Notes: generated by a model from the sequence alone, not told the origin. Positions 7,060 through 17,291 are shown, counted from the first letter of the stretch. The stretch is DNA of 64,000 nt from Polaribacter butkevichii (GCF_038024105.1 NZ_CP150661.1:62001-126000); one strand, 5' to 3'. A program made the numbers and translations.

Positions 7060-9828
7060 TTAATTTACAATCAATTTTTTAGTTAGAATTTGGTTTTTTA
7101 TATCCTTAATTCTAATAAAATAGATGCCTTTTTTTAATGTTGATATCACATAATAATTTGATTCAATATCCTCTTTAGAATACGTTTTTACTAACTTCCC
7201 TGTAATATCAAAAACGGATACTTTGTTTGTTTTATCAGAAAGAACAAAGTGCGTTTTAGCAGGATTAGGATACAGTTTAATGGTGTTTTTATCATCAATT
7301 GTAAAATCATCTGTAGTAAGTGAAGCAGGCTTATTTGCATACACTTTAAATTCTCCTGGCGCTAATGTAATTGCCGCTGTTGTATTAGTAACTGTAATAT
7401 TAGCGTTGTTTTCTAACAAATTATACCAAGTACCTGTTTGCTGAAAAGCAGGAACAATACTTTGTGTGGTTACCCCAAAGTTTCCAATAATTGTAATATT
7501 TTGTATGTCTGTTGCTGTTGGATCTGTTAAATGAATGGTGTTTAACCCATTAGCATTACCAACATCTAACGTAAAATTTGATGTTTCAAAAATATCATAT
7601 TTTAATTTTAATTTAATTAATTTTGACCAAGTGTCTTTAACAGCTCTTCTACCTTCGTTGGCTAGATAACTCCATAAAATAGGTTTGTTACCTGTTCTAC
7701 CATTTTCTTCAATAGAAATATCATATCCTAATTCGCCAAATTGCCAAATCATTTTGGGTCCTGGTACTGTAAAGTAAAAAGCACCGGCTAATTCTTCTCT
7801 TTTTAAAGCTGTGTTTAGGTTTTTTATAGAATAGCTTCCATTAGAATTACCATATTCTAGGTTTTTGTACATTAAACGCTCTTCATCATGGCTTTCCATA
7901 TAACTAACATTTGCAGGTACAGACCAACCTCTGTTTTTATAAGAAATCCAAGAAAAATCTGCGTCACTACCAAAGCCCATAGTTGCTTGGTTGTATTGGT
8001 GGTTATGATTTCCCCAAAGCATAATTCCTTTGCCTTCATCAAGTCTATAATTTACCCATTCGGTTTCTTCTGTATTACCTCCTAAATGTTCGAAAATAAT
8101 GTAGAAATTAGGGTCTTTTTCCCATTGATAATCAGCATATTCTTTTAAAACATCAACTCTGTCTTGTTGATAATTGTTTGTACAACTTTGGTCCGCATCA
8201 GAACAGTTTTGTGTAAACCCTTTTGTTAAATCCCATCTAAAACCATCAATTTTATATTCATCAATCCAGTATTGAGAAACTCTTTTTACATACTCTTTTA
8301 CAGCTTGTTTAGAGTGATTAAAATCATTAAAAACACTGTAAGAGTGTGTTGCTGTTTGGTTAAAAAAAGGACTATTGGCACTTGCTTGCCCTCCGTAGCC
8401 ACCATTGTCTGTGTTCCACATTCTGTAATAAGGATTTTGACCACTTGCATGATTAAAAGCAACATCAACAATAACAGCAATACCTCTTCTGTGGCATTCG
8501 TCTATTAATTGTTTAAAAGAGTTTGTGTTACCATAATATTTGTCTAATGCCATATGAAACGAAGGGTTGTATCCCCAAGATTCATTACCATCAAATTCCA
8601 TTACAGGCATTAATTCTATAGCATTTATACCTAATTCTTGCAAATAATCTAATCTGTTTTGTACAGCATCAAAACTATGAAGCTCATCAAAATCTCTAAT
8701 TAAAAGTTCATAAATAACTAAGTCTGTTTTTGCAGGTTTTGTATAGTTATTTGTTTGCCAATTATAGGCAGCATCACCCGTTCTTAATAAAGTAACTGCG
8801 TGGTTTGTTTTTCCTGTAGGATAACTTGCTAGGTTTGGGTAGGTGGTTGCGTTTATATATTGATCGTTGTTTTCTGTTAAAACCACTGTAGAGTATGGAT
8901 CTGCAACTCTTAAATCGGCTTCAATAATATATTGATACGTATAATCTGTTTGCGGAGTTAAGCTACTAAGTTCTATCCAAAAACGATCTTTGCTACTGTC
9001 TTTTTTTAATAAATAAGCATCGTTTACTTGCCAATTATTAAAGCTACCAATTAGGTGAATAAATTCTTTTCCTGGTGCATAAAATACTAAAGTTGCTTTT
9101 GTATTATCTGATGGATTTAAATTGATTCCATCTTTCATACCAGAAGGAAGTGCCGCTTCTGTAATTGTTGGTTTTACAATGGCATTAAAGCTGGTGTTTT
9201 GTACCTCTCCATTATTTGTAGCTTCTAAAAGGTACGTTGTGTTTTCAGTTACAGTAGGAGCGTAGCTATATGCCGTTGCATTGTTTTTTTGATTAATTAT
9301 TGTTCCATTTGCTTTTAAAGTAAAATCTGCGGCTATTGAGCTCGTTGCATTTATTGGTAATGTTTGTCCGGAGTCTAAAACAGTTGTTGCCTCTGTAGGC
9401 GTGTTTAATGTTAATTGAAAAGTACCAACTTGGTATGTTTTATCTTGCGATTTTTTATCACCAGAACCATCTTTTGCTTTTACTAGCATGCCAATGCTAC
9501 CAATGTTTGTTCTGTTATAAAAAGTAGTTGGTGTAAAAGTAATTGAGTATGTATTATTACCGTTGTTGGTTAATTTTTGCGCCTCATTAGAACTAGACCA
9601 ACTTCCGTTGGTTGGTGAATCCATAGAGTTTTCTCCGCTAGAATCATAAGACCAAGACCATAAATAAATGTCTGAAACACCCCAAGAAGCCGTTGTAATG
9701 TTAGACACTGTAATAGTTATAGCATCCGTTTCATTAAAAGTAGCAGGAGAAACAGAAAAAGTAACATTCTGTACTTGGCTAAAAGTAAATGAGGATATTA
9801 AAAGGATTAATAAAGTAATTTTTTTCAT
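7060..9828 (-). CDS. Secreted GH13 alpha-amylase-type enzyme with N-terminal beta-sandwich modules and T9SS tail
   Basis: The enzyme is predicted to hydrolyse alpha-1,4-glucan at the cell surface. The order is: signal peptide (LLILLISSFTFSQ); an Ig-like N-terminal module and spacer to about residue 240; a CBM48-like module (IHLIGSFNNW); and a (beta/alpha)8 GH13 domain from about 375. Catalytic residues read as Asp533 (GFRWDLTKG), Glu580 (IFEHLGG) and Asp648 (ESHDEERL). A T9SS sorting domain closes it (KLYPNPAKTHFVLSD ... KKLIVN). I start at ATG 9828 because the signal peptide begins there; an in-frame ATG at 9849 would add seven residues and overlap a hairpin. It is the last gene of the susC operon, 61 bp after the binding lipoprotein. 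Confidence 0.93.
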   Translation of the reverse strand: MKKITLLILLISSFTFSQVQNVTFSVSPATFNETDAITITVSNITTASWGVSDIYLWSWSYDSSGENSMDSPTNGSWSSSNEAQKLTNNGNNTYSITFTPTTFYNRTNIGSIGMLVKAKDGSGDKKSQDKTYQVGTFQLTLNTPTEATTVLDSGQTLPINATSSIAADFTLKANGTIINQKNNATAYSYAPTVTENTTYLLEATNNGEVQNTSFNAIVKPTITEAALPSGMKDGINLNPSDNTKATLVFYAPGKEFIHLIGSFNNWQVNDAYLLKKDSSKDRFWIELSSLTPQTDYTYQYIIEADLRVADPYSTVVLTENNDQYINATTYPNLASYPTGKTNHAVTLLRTGDAAYNWQTNNYTKPAKTDLVIYELLIRDFDELHSFDAVQNRLDYLQELGINAIELMPVMEFDGNESWGYNPSFHMALDKYYGNTNSFKQLIDECHRRGIAVIVDVAFNHASGQNPYYRMWNTDNGGYGGQASANSPFFNQTATHSYSVFNDFNHSKQAVKEYVKRVSQYWIDEYKIDGFRWDLTKGFTQNCSDADQSCTNNYQQDRVDVLKEYADYQWEKDPNFYIIFEHLGGNTEETEWVNYRLDEGKGIMLWGNHNHQYNQATMGFGSDADFSWISYKNRGWSVPANVSYMESHDEERLMYKNLEYGNSNGSYSIKNLNTALKREELAGAFYFTVPGPKMIWQFGELGYDISIEENGRTGNKPILWSYLANEGRRAVKDTWSKLIKLKLKYDIFETSNFTLDVGNANGLNTIHLTDPTATDIQNITIIGNFGVTTQSIVPAFQQTGTWYNLLENNANITVTNTTAAITLAPGEFKVYANKPASLTTDDFTIDDKNTIKLYPNPAKTHFVLSDKTNKVSVFDITGKLVKTYSKEDIESNYYVISTLKKGIYFIRIKDIKNQILTKKLIVN

Positions 9829-9845
9829 AAAATAGGTTGTTAAAA

Positions 9846-9875
9846 ACAAAGGCTACCTATAAAGGTAGCCTTTGT
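9846..9875 (-). terminator. Hairpin with T-tract between the SusF-like gene and the amylase gene
   Basis: A perfect 12-bp stem (ACAAAGGCTACC at 9846-9857 and its complement at 9864-9875) has a 6-nt loop. On the minus strand it is followed by TTTTTA. It lies 15 bp downstream of the binding-lipoprotein stop and 17 bp before the amylase start. It can act as a partial terminator that lowers amylase expression relative to susCDEF, or protect the 3' end of the upstream message. Confidence 0.75.
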
Positions 9876-9889
9876 AAAGTTTTATAAAA

Positions 9890-11566
9890 TTATAGAACAG
9901 TTACTGTTCCTTTATTATAATCTACTGTAATTTTATAGGTACCATCTCCAGGAGATTTTACGTTGTTTTCATTATCAACAACTAACATACCTGCATTTTC
10001 TTTGCTTTCTCCCCAATCATTATCCCAAGCACCTTGTTGAGGTAAAAATTTAAATTCGTCTGTTGCAGTTAACGTTTGTGTTATTTCAAACAATCCTTCA
10101 GATACTTTTGTAAATGCAGGTGCCGTAGCATTGTTCCAATCATTTGGAGAACCTACTAAGTAAAGGTTTGTAGGTATTTCTGTTAGATTAAATGTTAATT
10201 TATTAAAATCTAAAGTAACCATATAAGTACCAGCAGTAGTTACTTTTATGTTTTGTTCATCATCTAACTCTAAAGAACCAGCAATTGTTTTGTTTTCTCC
10301 CCAATCACCATCCCAAGAACCAGAAGTTGGTAATAGTTTAAATTCATCATTTGCAGAAAAAGCTTGCACTTTTGTAAAGATACCGTTTCCTGAAGTATAA
10401 AATTGTTGAGTAGCATCTGCATTGTTCCAGTCATTATGAGCACCTACCATAAACATAGTGTCTATGTTTTGTAATTTAAAACTTAATGTATTAAAGTCTA
10501 TAATTACTAAATAAGTACCTGCAGCAGTTACTTTTATGTTTTGTTCACCATCTTGTACTATTTTACCAGCATTGTTTGGGTCTTCTCCATAATCTCCGTC
10601 CCAAGCACCTGATGTAGGTAACAATTTAAATTCATCGTTTGCAGAAAAAGCTTGTACTTTGGTAAAAACTCCATTTCCTGAAGTGTAAAACTGTTGAGTT
10701 GCATCTGCATTGTTCCAGTCATTATGAGCACCTACCATGTATAAATTATCTGGTATTTCTGCTTTAAATCCTGTTAATGAAACTGTAATAGCTTCTGAGG
10801 TTCTTGCTAAATCTCCCGAAGCAGATTTTGCAATAGCTTTAATTCTAAAATCGAAGTTAGAAGCAACATCTGCAACACCTCCGTTAGCAATCACTAAATC
10901 ATTTAAATTATCATGAGAAATTTCGAAAGTAGTTGTGTTTGTAGAACCAATGTTTGCAGGAGAGGCAAAACTAGTACCTGCTACAGCCATTTCTATCTCA
11001 TAACTAATAATTAAGCTACTAGATGCACCTATTTCTGGATCATTCCAAGTAAGGGTTAAGGCTGTTTCATCAGGATTAACGTCGGTTAATACTTTGGTAA
11101 AAGTATTGTCTGGACTGGTAATTACTGGTGGTTTTACGGCAAATTTAGAAATCTGAAATAAAACTACGTTAGACATTGCACTACCTGTAGATAATCTTAC
11201 ATAAATAGGTGTTTCTGTATACGATTTTACATCTGTGTTTTCTAAAGCTTTGTTTAATTCTGATACTGTGATTGTAAAGTTCTTTTTATCTGAAGTACCT
11301 AATTGAATAGGGGCTGCAAAAGTACTTTCTAAATCCATTTCTACCGTATAAGTTGCAGCGGTATTAATTTCATCTATCCAAGTAATTGTAAATGCAGGAT
11401 TGTCTAGTAATTCTGAGTTTAAAAACACATTACTAATTCCTGGTGTTACTAACTCAAAAACAGGATCTGGACTTGTTATTGTTAAGCTCTCTTCTGTTTC
11501 ACAAGCACCTAAAAAAAGTGTAAGTGATAAAAATAAGTAGCTTAATCTTTTTAAATAAGTTTTCAT
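9890..11566 (-). CDS. SusE/SusF-like outer-membrane starch-binding lipoprotein with three tandem binding modules
   Basis: The protein is predicted to hold alpha-glucan at the cell surface. It has a lipoprotein signal ending LFLGAC (lipidated Cys near residue 21) and two SusE-type beta-sandwich domains (about 30-150 and 150-268). Three C-terminal starch-binding-like modules of about 96 residues follow (from about 270, 368 and 464), each opening as NLYMVGAHNDWNN or a variant and containing EFKLLPTSGAWDGDYGE. The aromatic and Asp pattern is that of SusE/SusF/CBM-type starch sites. Modules one and two are nearly identical. It lies 21 bp after the SusE-like gene, in the order susC-susD-susE-susF-amylase. 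Confidence 0.88.
   Translation of the reverse strand: MKTYLKRLSYLFLSLTLFLGACETEESLTITSPDPVFELVTPGISNVFLNSELLDNPAFTITWIDEINTAATYTVEMDLESTFAAPIQLGTSDKKNFTITVSELNKALENTDVKSYTETPIYVRLSTGSAMSNVVLFQISKFAVKPPVITSPDNTFTKVLTDVNPDETALTLTWNDPEIGASSSLIISYEIEMAVAGTSFASPANIGSTNTTTFEISHDNLNDLVIANGGVADVASNFDFRIKAIAKSASGDLARTSEAITVSLTGFKAEIPDNLYMVGAHNDWNNADATQQFYTSGNGVFTKVQAFSANDEFKLLPTSGAWDGDYGEDPNNAGKIVQDGEQNIKVTAAGTYLVIIDFNTLSFKLQNIDTMFMVGAHNDWNNADATQQFYTSGNGIFTKVQAFSANDEFKLLPTSGSWDGDWGENKTIAGSLELDDEQNIKVTTAGTYMVTLDFNKLTFNLTEIPTNLYLVGSPNDWNNATAPAFTKVSEGLFEITQTLTATDEFKFLPQQGAWDNDWGESKENAGMLVVDNENNVKSPGDGTYKITVDYNKGTVTVL
10161..10750 (-). repeat. Tandem duplicated coding module (about 288-bp unit) in the SusF-like gene
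   Basis: The DNA around 10361-10455 and 10649-10743 is nearly identical, including a run encoding QFYTSGNG and VGAHNDWNNADA. The offset is 288 bp, exactly 96 codons. The third copy (9890-10160) is diverged. The identity at DNA level points to a recent in-frame duplication. Confidence 0.85.
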
Positions 11567-11587
11567 TTTATATCTATTTTTAAGTTA

Positions 11588-12727
11588 TTATAAATTTAAA
11601 GGAATTAAGATATAACGACCTGTTAAATCATTAAACCAAACATCATAATCATCTTCTACAATTACAGGTATTGCACCACCACCATCGGTTGCTACTCCAG
11701 AAAAAGAAGTTGAACTTCCCCATTTAGCACTTGCACCTGTAACAAATTCTACTTCACCAGGAGTTAAATGAATTGCAGTTGCAAACCAGATATGACCATC
11801 AAAAGCTAAAGGAGTCATGGCTACATTAGCTGTACTAGATCCTTGTATTTCTAATGATGTAGGGCTTACAATACCGTCAGCATTAAAAGGCTCTATAGAA
11901 TATTTTTTAGAAGCAAAGTTTACTTTAAAGGTATAGTAACCATCAGTTTTTACACCAAATCTACCTGGATCTGCTTCTTGTGTTGCAGGGTTTCCTGCAA
12001 TGTCACCTTCAGCATCTATTGGATCTTCATTATCAGGGTAAGTTGTACCCCATTGGTTAGACCATTCTCCTTTTGTTTCAATTACTTTAAATCTTCCTTC
12101 ACCATCATCTGCAGTTGCTTTAGCAAAATAACCAGTATAGTAAAACGTATTGCTATCTGTTTCATCTCTAAATAAAGCAGGGTTGTTACCTGTTGCAAAA
12201 TTATCCCAACCTGGAGCTGTTGCGTTACCTACTAAATAATAATCTTTAAAAGAGTAGTTAAAGTACGGATATACGCTAAACTGAATTACATTAGAAACGG
12301 CCATTTCATTATTTTGAGTACCTAATGAGGCAACAATTCTAATATAAATATCTGACCAGTTAAAAGGATTTACACCTGCATTACCTGCAGCTGCATTTAC
12401 CTCGTTTATAGATAATGTTGCAGAAGTTTTACCAGAAATTGTTGATGCAGTAACTGGCGCTGTAAAAGCATCATCTTTAGAAAACTGAATAGCATAGTTA
12501 ACCGCAGCCTGTATACCGTAATCTGCTTCATCCCAATTTAAAGTTATGGCAGGGTTTGTAGTATTTACAGCATCTAATTCTAATTGAGTAAAATTTAATT
12601 CAGCTAAAATAGGTGCTGTTGGAGCTGATATCGTGAATGTATCAGAAGTGTCATCGCAAGATTGGAAAAATAAAAGTACTAGACCAATGATACTAACTGC
12701 TGAAAATCTTTTTATGTTTTTCATCAT
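11588..12727 (-). CDS. SusE-like outer-membrane starch-binding lipoprotein
   Basis: The 379-residue lipoprotein has a signal ending LVLLFFQSCDD and a SusE-type domain (about 30-150: APILAELNFTQLELDAVNTT and a second strand set ending VIQFSVYPYF). Two short binding modules follow: one with YYLVGNATAPGWDNFATGNN and GRFKVIETKGEWSNQWGTTY, and a C-terminal one near 285-379. It is expected at the outer membrane next to SusCD, where it binds starch or maltodextrin. The first two codons are both ATG, so the start may be 12727 or 12724. It sits 18 bp after susD. Confidence 0.85.
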   Translation of the reverse strand: MMKNIKRFSAVSIIGLVLLFFQSCDDTSDTFTISAPTAPILAELNFTQLELDAVNTTNPAITLNWDEADYGIQAAVNYAIQFSKDDAFTAPVTASTISGKTSATLSINEVNAAAGNAGVNPFNWSDIYIRIVASLGTQNNEMAVSNVIQFSVYPYFNYSFKDYYLVGNATAPGWDNFATGNNPALFRDETDSNTFYYTGYFAKATADDGEGRFKVIETKGEWSNQWGTTYPDNEDPIDAEGDIAGNPATQEADPGRFGVKTDGYYTFKVNFASKKYSIEPFNADGIVSPTSLEIQGSSTANVAMTPLAFDGHIWFATAIHLTPGEVEFVTGASAKWGSSTSFSGVATDGGGAIPVIVEDDYDVWFNDLTGRYILIPLNL

Positions 12728-12745
12728 TTGTAATTTGTTTTTAAA

Positions 12746-14359
12746 TTAATACCCAGTATTTTGAGTTAAATTTGGGTTAGAAGCTAAACTAGCGGTAGGT
12801 ATAGGATATACTTTCATGTAAGAAGGTAAAGCAATACCGTTACTTCCATTTCCTTTCCATGCCCAGTTGTAATTACCACCAGTAAACTTACCAAATCGAA
12901 TTAAATCTTGTCTTCTGTGTGCTTCCCAGTGTAACTCTCTTGCTCTTTCATCTAAAATAAACTCTAGAGAAATATCTGCGGCAGTTAAGTTGTTTTGAGG
13001 GTTGTTAGCTCTAGTTCTTAGTGCATTAATATACGTTTCCATATCAGCATTAGAACCTCCTGATCCACCTCTTAAATGTGCTTCTGCATACATTAAATAT
13101 ACATCTGCTAATCTAAACAAAGGGAAATCTGTATCTACAAAAGTTTGGTCAGAACCAAAGGTTCCGGTAGAAGTTGCATTTGAGTATTTTTCTATAATAT
13201 AACCCTGATCTTTATCTGAGATATCAGTAATATCAATACTTCTTGTTCCAGAGATAATGGTGTTTCTAGTGTCTCCAGAAAAGATACCTCCATCAAATAA
13301 TTGAGCAAATTGTTTTCTTACTCTTAATGCGCCTCCCCATCCAGAAGCACCAACACCTAAAGGAATGCCGTTTGCTTCTAAACTTCCTATTTCACCATTT
13401 ACCATAACGGTTGTTGGTCCGTAGTTTTGTGTAATTAAACCATCAGAAATTAAAGGAAAAATAATTTCGTTGATTGCTGAATTGGTATTGTTATCAGCCA
13501 TAAATAAATGAGCGTAATTAGTTGCTAAAGAAAACCCACCACCTATAATTTTTTTACATTCGGTTAAGCATTCTGTATATTTTGCTTCACCAATATATAC
13601 TTCTGCATTTAAATACATTTTAGCTAAAATCATCCACGCAACAGCTTTGTCTGCTCTACCATGTTGATTGGTTTTTGGTGCCATTAAATCGGCATCGATT
13701 GCTAATAATTCGCTTTCTATAAATGTAAATAATTCAGTTCTGTCTGCTTGTGGAGGATTAAAACCTGCCGTTGGGTCTGTTTCTACTACCATTGGGGCTT
13801 TACCATATAAGTCCATTAAGTTATAATAAGACAAAGCTCTTAGTAAACGAGCTTCTGCTCTATAAGTAACAATGTTTTCTCTTGTTGCAGTAGAAACGTT
13901 TCTTGCGTCTAATTTTTCTTTAGTTGTTTCTCTTAAAAAGTTATTAGCAAATGCAACCGTAACCATTGCTCTACTAAACATACCTAATATTACAGGGTTT
14001 TGGGCGGTCCAAATATTACGTTGTAGTTCTCTTGTACCAGGGTCATTTTCATAAGACCAAATCATTTGGTCTGCAGATAATGTTTGTAAGTACAATAATG
14101 TTCTACCATATTGACTAGTACCCGCGTCTAATCCTTTAATATTAGAACTTTCTGGGCCATCAACACCTGTTAAAGATAAGTTTGCGTAAGTACCTGCTAA
14201 AACTTCTAAGTAAGCATTTTCATTTTCAAATAACGCATCACTTAAAACCGTTTGATCATCTTCGGGTACAATATTTAAATCTTTTGTACAAGAAGCAACT
14301 ACTGATGTTAGTAAAATAACAACGAATAGATTTTTTATTGTTTTTATATATTTTTTCAT
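12746..14359 (-). CDS. susD: SusD/RagB-family nutrient-uptake lipoprotein
   Basis: SusD covers the mouth of the SusC barrel and captures oligosaccharide. The protein has 537 residues, the family's usual length, with a lipoprotein signal ending LTSVVASCTKD. The N-terminal TPR-like helices include EARLLRALSYYNLMDLYGKAP, the standard SusD signature. The C terminus carries FILDERARELHWEAHRRQDLIRFGKF and a final YPIPTASLASNPNLTQNTGY. It follows susC by 10 bp in the same operon. Specificity for alpha-glucan is inferred from the SusE/SusF, GH13 and GH65 neighbours. Confidence 0.95.
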   Translation of the reverse strand: MKKYIKTIKNLFVVILLTSVVASCTKDLNIVPEDDQTVLSDALFENENAYLEVLAGTYANLSLTGVDGPESSNIKGLDAGTSQYGRTLLYLQTLSADQMIWSYENDPGTRELQRNIWTAQNPVILGMFSRAMVTVAFANNFLRETTKEKLDARNVSTATRENIVTYRAEARLLRALSYYNLMDLYGKAPMVVETDPTAGFNPPQADRTELFTFIESELLAIDADLMAPKTNQHGRADKAVAWMILAKMYLNAEVYIGEAKYTECLTECKKIIGGGFSLATNYAHLFMADNNTNSAINEIIFPLISDGLITQNYGPTTVMVNGEIGSLEANGIPLGVGASGWGGALRVRKQFAQLFDGGIFSGDTRNTIISGTRSIDITDISDKDQGYIIEKYSNATSTGTFGSDQTFVDTDFPLFRLADVYLMYAEAHLRGGSGGSNADMETYINALRTRANNPQNNLTAADISLEFILDERARELHWEAHRRQDLIRFGKFTGGNYNWAWKGNGSNGIALPSYMKVYPIPTASLASNPNLTQNTGY

Positions 14360-14369
14360 CTTGTTTTTA

Positions 14370-17291
14370 TTAGAATTTAATATTAGCTCCCATTAAGAAG
14401 TTTCTAGATCTTGGATAAATTAATTTATCAATTCCGTCAAATACTTCTGGGTCTAAGCCAGAGTAGTTTGTTAAAGTGAATACATTTTGTACACCAGCCC
14501 ATAAACGAATACTGCTATAAGAGAATTTTTTTATTGGGTTGTTAAAAGTGTATCCTAAAGTAACATTGTCCATTCTTAAATAAGAAGCATTTTCTATATA
14601 GATATCAGAATTTATAACATCAGAAGTTCTTAAGAAATCTGTTTCTAATACCGAGGTAGGAAGGTTTCCTAAAACAGCATTATCTAGTAATAATTCGTAT
14701 TGCGCTTTCGAAGAGTTTACGTTGTTGTAAACATAATTACCAAGGCTAGCTCTTAAGTTAAAAGCTAAATCGAAGTTTTTGTAATTAAAATTAGATTGAA
14801 AACCTAAGGTAACATCTGCATTTGGGTTTTCTTTTAAATATCTATCATCATCATTTATAACACCATCTCCATTTAAATCTGCATAGGCTCCTTCAATTGG
14901 TTTTCCTGCTGTGTTATATAATTGTTTGTATACATAAAAAGAATTAGGTGTATATCCCTCTCTTAATAATTGAATTGTATTACCTGTACCACCTTCAGTA
15001 CCACCAGTTCTAACGTCTTGGTCGTTTGCAAGTTCTGTAATTTTTCTATCTAAATAGGTTGCGTTAAAGGTAAAGTTCCAGTTATAGTCTTCACTTTTAA
15101 GGATGTCTCCGTTTAAAGTAAACTCTAAACCTTTTATTTGTAATTGACCAATATTTTGGATTGTACTATTACCAAAGTTAGTACCATCTGCTAAAGCAGC
15201 ATCAAATAATAAATCATCAGATGTTTTTTGAAAAGCACTTAAAGATCCACTAAACTTATTATCAAACAAACCATAGTCTACACCAAATTCAATAGTTGTT
15301 GTTTCTTCCCATTTTAAATCAGGATTTACAACCGAAGGAATGGTAGATTTTATAGAAGAGTTACCAAATAAATATCTTGAAGTTTCATTACCAAAACGGT
15401 ATCTATCTAAATACAAATCATTAACACCAGGTATGTTTTGTTGCCCTGTTAAACCAACACTTGCTCTTAATTTTAAGCTAGATAATACTTTAGAATCTTT
15501 TAAGAAATCTTCATCACTTATATTATAAGCTAATGCGGCACCACCAAAGTTACCCCATTGATTGTCTGAACTAAAACGAGAAGTACCATCTCTTCTAAAG
15601 TTTAAAGTAAGTAAATATTTTTCGTTGTATTTAAATTTAAGTCTACTAAAGAATCCTAAGTTAACAACATCAGGATCTGCAAATGTGGTAGAAATATTTT
15701 CTGGATTATTTCTGTTTCCAGAATTGGTACCAAAGTTTTCGAATCTCTGATAAGAATACCCACCAGTAAGATCTACATTTAATTTATTAAAACTTTTTGA
15801 ATAGTTTAAATACGTATCAAATAATTTATTACCTCTTTCTTGCGTGTTAAAAGCATCATTACCAAAAAATAATGCGTTAGATTGAGCAGGAGCTAATTTT
15901 GATGTAATGTCGCTGTTTTCTGATGTAATCTTATCGAAACCAACATTTACAACCGCTCTTAAATCTGGTATAAAGTGAAACTTGTAATCGAAATTTAAGT
16001 TACCGTATTGTCTAAAAGCGTACCCTGTATTATTTCTTTGTAATAAAGAGGCAATAGGGTTGGTGGTTCCGTTTGCAATTTCTCCATTAGAAAAATGTTG
16101 ATAAAACCCACCAAATCTAGAAGAAGCATCGTAAACAGGTTGTGTAGGATCATAACGTAAAGCAGCACCAATTTGTCCTGAATCACCAAAACGACTATCT
16201 TCAAAAACTCTGTTATAGTTTAAGTTAATTTTTAAATGATCTTTAAATAAAGAAGGATTCATAGAAAGAGAAATTGTTTTTCTATCAAATTGAGACGTTA
16301 ATAAGGCTCCTTCTTGGTTAGCAAAACCTATAGAAAGTCTTGTTGGTATTGCACCAAATATTTGTCCTTTTGCAGTAAGGTTGTATAAAGAAGACGTTGT
16401 AGAACGTAGTACTTCATCTTGCCAATCTGTATTTGCATTGCCTAAAGCACTCACATCGCCTGGTCTTTTTGCAGTAATTAAACTTCTATAATCATTTGCA
16501 GAAAAAACATTTACTCTATCTAATACTTCACCAAAAGTATATTGCATATCAAAATCTAATGTAAAATCTTTTCTACCTTTTTTAGTAGTAATAATAATAA
16601 CACCATTAGAAGCTCTAGAACCATAAATAGCAGTTGCAGATGCATCTTTTAAAACAGAAAATGATTCAATGTCATTTGGATTAATGTTTGCTAATAAACC
16701 ACGAGAACCAGAAATACTAGCATCACTGTTTTCTATAGGCAAACCATCTATAATAATTAAAGGGCTGTTAGAAGCACCAATAGAAGATCCTCCACGAATA
16801 GTAATTTGAGATCCAGAACCCGGCGCACCACTTGTAGTAACGCTTACCCCAGAAACTCTACCGCTTAATAAATTTTCTGGTGTTACAATGTTTCCTTTTG
16901 TAAAATCTTTAGCTGTAATAGACTCTACAGAACCAGTTGCATCTTTAACGGTAGTTGTACCGTACCCAACTAGTACTATTTCTTCTAATTGCTCTGCAGA
17001 TTCTGTTAACTCAACAATAAGGTTAAAGTTATTCTCAAGTGTAACTTCTTTGTCTGCAAATCCTAAATATCTAAACACAAGTACATTTCCAGCACTTACT
17101 TTATTAATTATAAAGTTTCCGTCAAAATCGGTTTGTATTCCTTTTGTAGTACCTTTAACCACTACACTAACACCCGGTAATGGTTCTCCAGATGTTTTTT
17201 CTTTTACCACACCTTTTACTGTTTGTTGAGCAAACATTGTAAATGATGATGTTAAAAGAATTCCAATTAACAATAATTTAAATTTTTTCAT
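14370..17291 (-). CDS. susC: SusC-like TonB-dependent outer-membrane oligosaccharide transporter
   Basis: The 973-residue protein is predicted to import malto-oligosaccharides across the outer membrane using TonB energy. After the signal peptide (ILLTSSFTMFAQ) comes the carboxypeptidase-D-like beta-sandwich of SusC proteins (VKGVVKEKTSGEPLPGVSV). The plug domain follows (EIVLVGYGTTTVKDATGSV ... IDGLPIENS) and then the 22-strand barrel, ending in the aromatic NFLMGANIKF typical of outer-membrane porins. It is first in the minus-strand operon. Upstream lie a TAAAGATA, which reads as TATCTTTA (-7-like) on its strand at 17359-17366, and a perfect palindrome at 17401-17418 about 35 bp further up. 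Confidence 0.95.
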   Translation of the reverse strand: MKKFKLLLIGILLTSSFTMFAQQTVKGVVKEKTSGEPLPGVSVVVKGTTKGIQTDFDGNFIINKVSAGNVLVFRYLGFADKEVTLENNFNLIVELTESAEQLEEIVLVGYGTTTVKDATGSVESITAKDFTKGNIVTPENLLSGRVSGVSVTTSGAPGSGSQITIRGGSSIGASNSPLIIIDGLPIENSDASISGSRGLLANINPNDIESFSVLKDASATAIYGSRASNGVIIITTKKGRKDFTLDFDMQYTFGEVLDRVNVFSANDYRSLITAKRPGDVSALGNANTDWQDEVLRSTTSSLYNLTAKGQIFGAIPTRLSIGFANQEGALLTSQFDRKTISLSMNPSLFKDHLKINLNYNRVFEDSRFGDSGQIGAALRYDPTQPVYDASSRFGGFYQHFSNGEIANGTTNPIASLLQRNNTGYAFRQYGNLNFDYKFHFIPDLRAVVNVGFDKITSENSDITSKLAPAQSNALFFGNDAFNTQERGNKLFDTYLNYSKSFNKLNVDLTGGYSYQRFENFGTNSGNRNNPENISTTFADPDVVNLGFFSRLKFKYNEKYLLTLNFRRDGTSRFSSDNQWGNFGGAALAYNISDEDFLKDSKVLSSLKLRASVGLTGQQNIPGVNDLYLDRYRFGNETSRYLFGNSSIKSTIPSVVNPDLKWEETTTIEFGVDYGLFDNKFSGSLSAFQKTSDDLLFDAALADGTNFGNSTIQNIGQLQIKGLEFTLNGDILKSEDYNWNFTFNATYLDRKITELANDQDVRTGGTEGGTGNTIQLLREGYTPNSFYVYKQLYNTAGKPIEGAYADLNGDGVINDDDRYLKENPNADVTLGFQSNFNYKNFDLAFNLRASLGNYVYNNVNSSKAQYELLLDNAVLGNLPTSVLETDFLRTSDVINSDIYIENASYLRMDNVTLGYTFNNPIKKFSYSSIRLWAGVQNVFTLTNYSGLDPEVFDGIDKLIYPRSRNFLMGANIKF

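Noticed and set aside
8272..8508. Open frames on the strand opposite the amylase and other large genes
   Set aside because: They are antisense or out-of-frame shadows of clear genes, with no family resemblance.
9829..9849. ATG at 9849 as start of the secreted GH13
   Set aside because: The signal peptide starts at ATG 9828 and the longer form would overlap the hairpin region.
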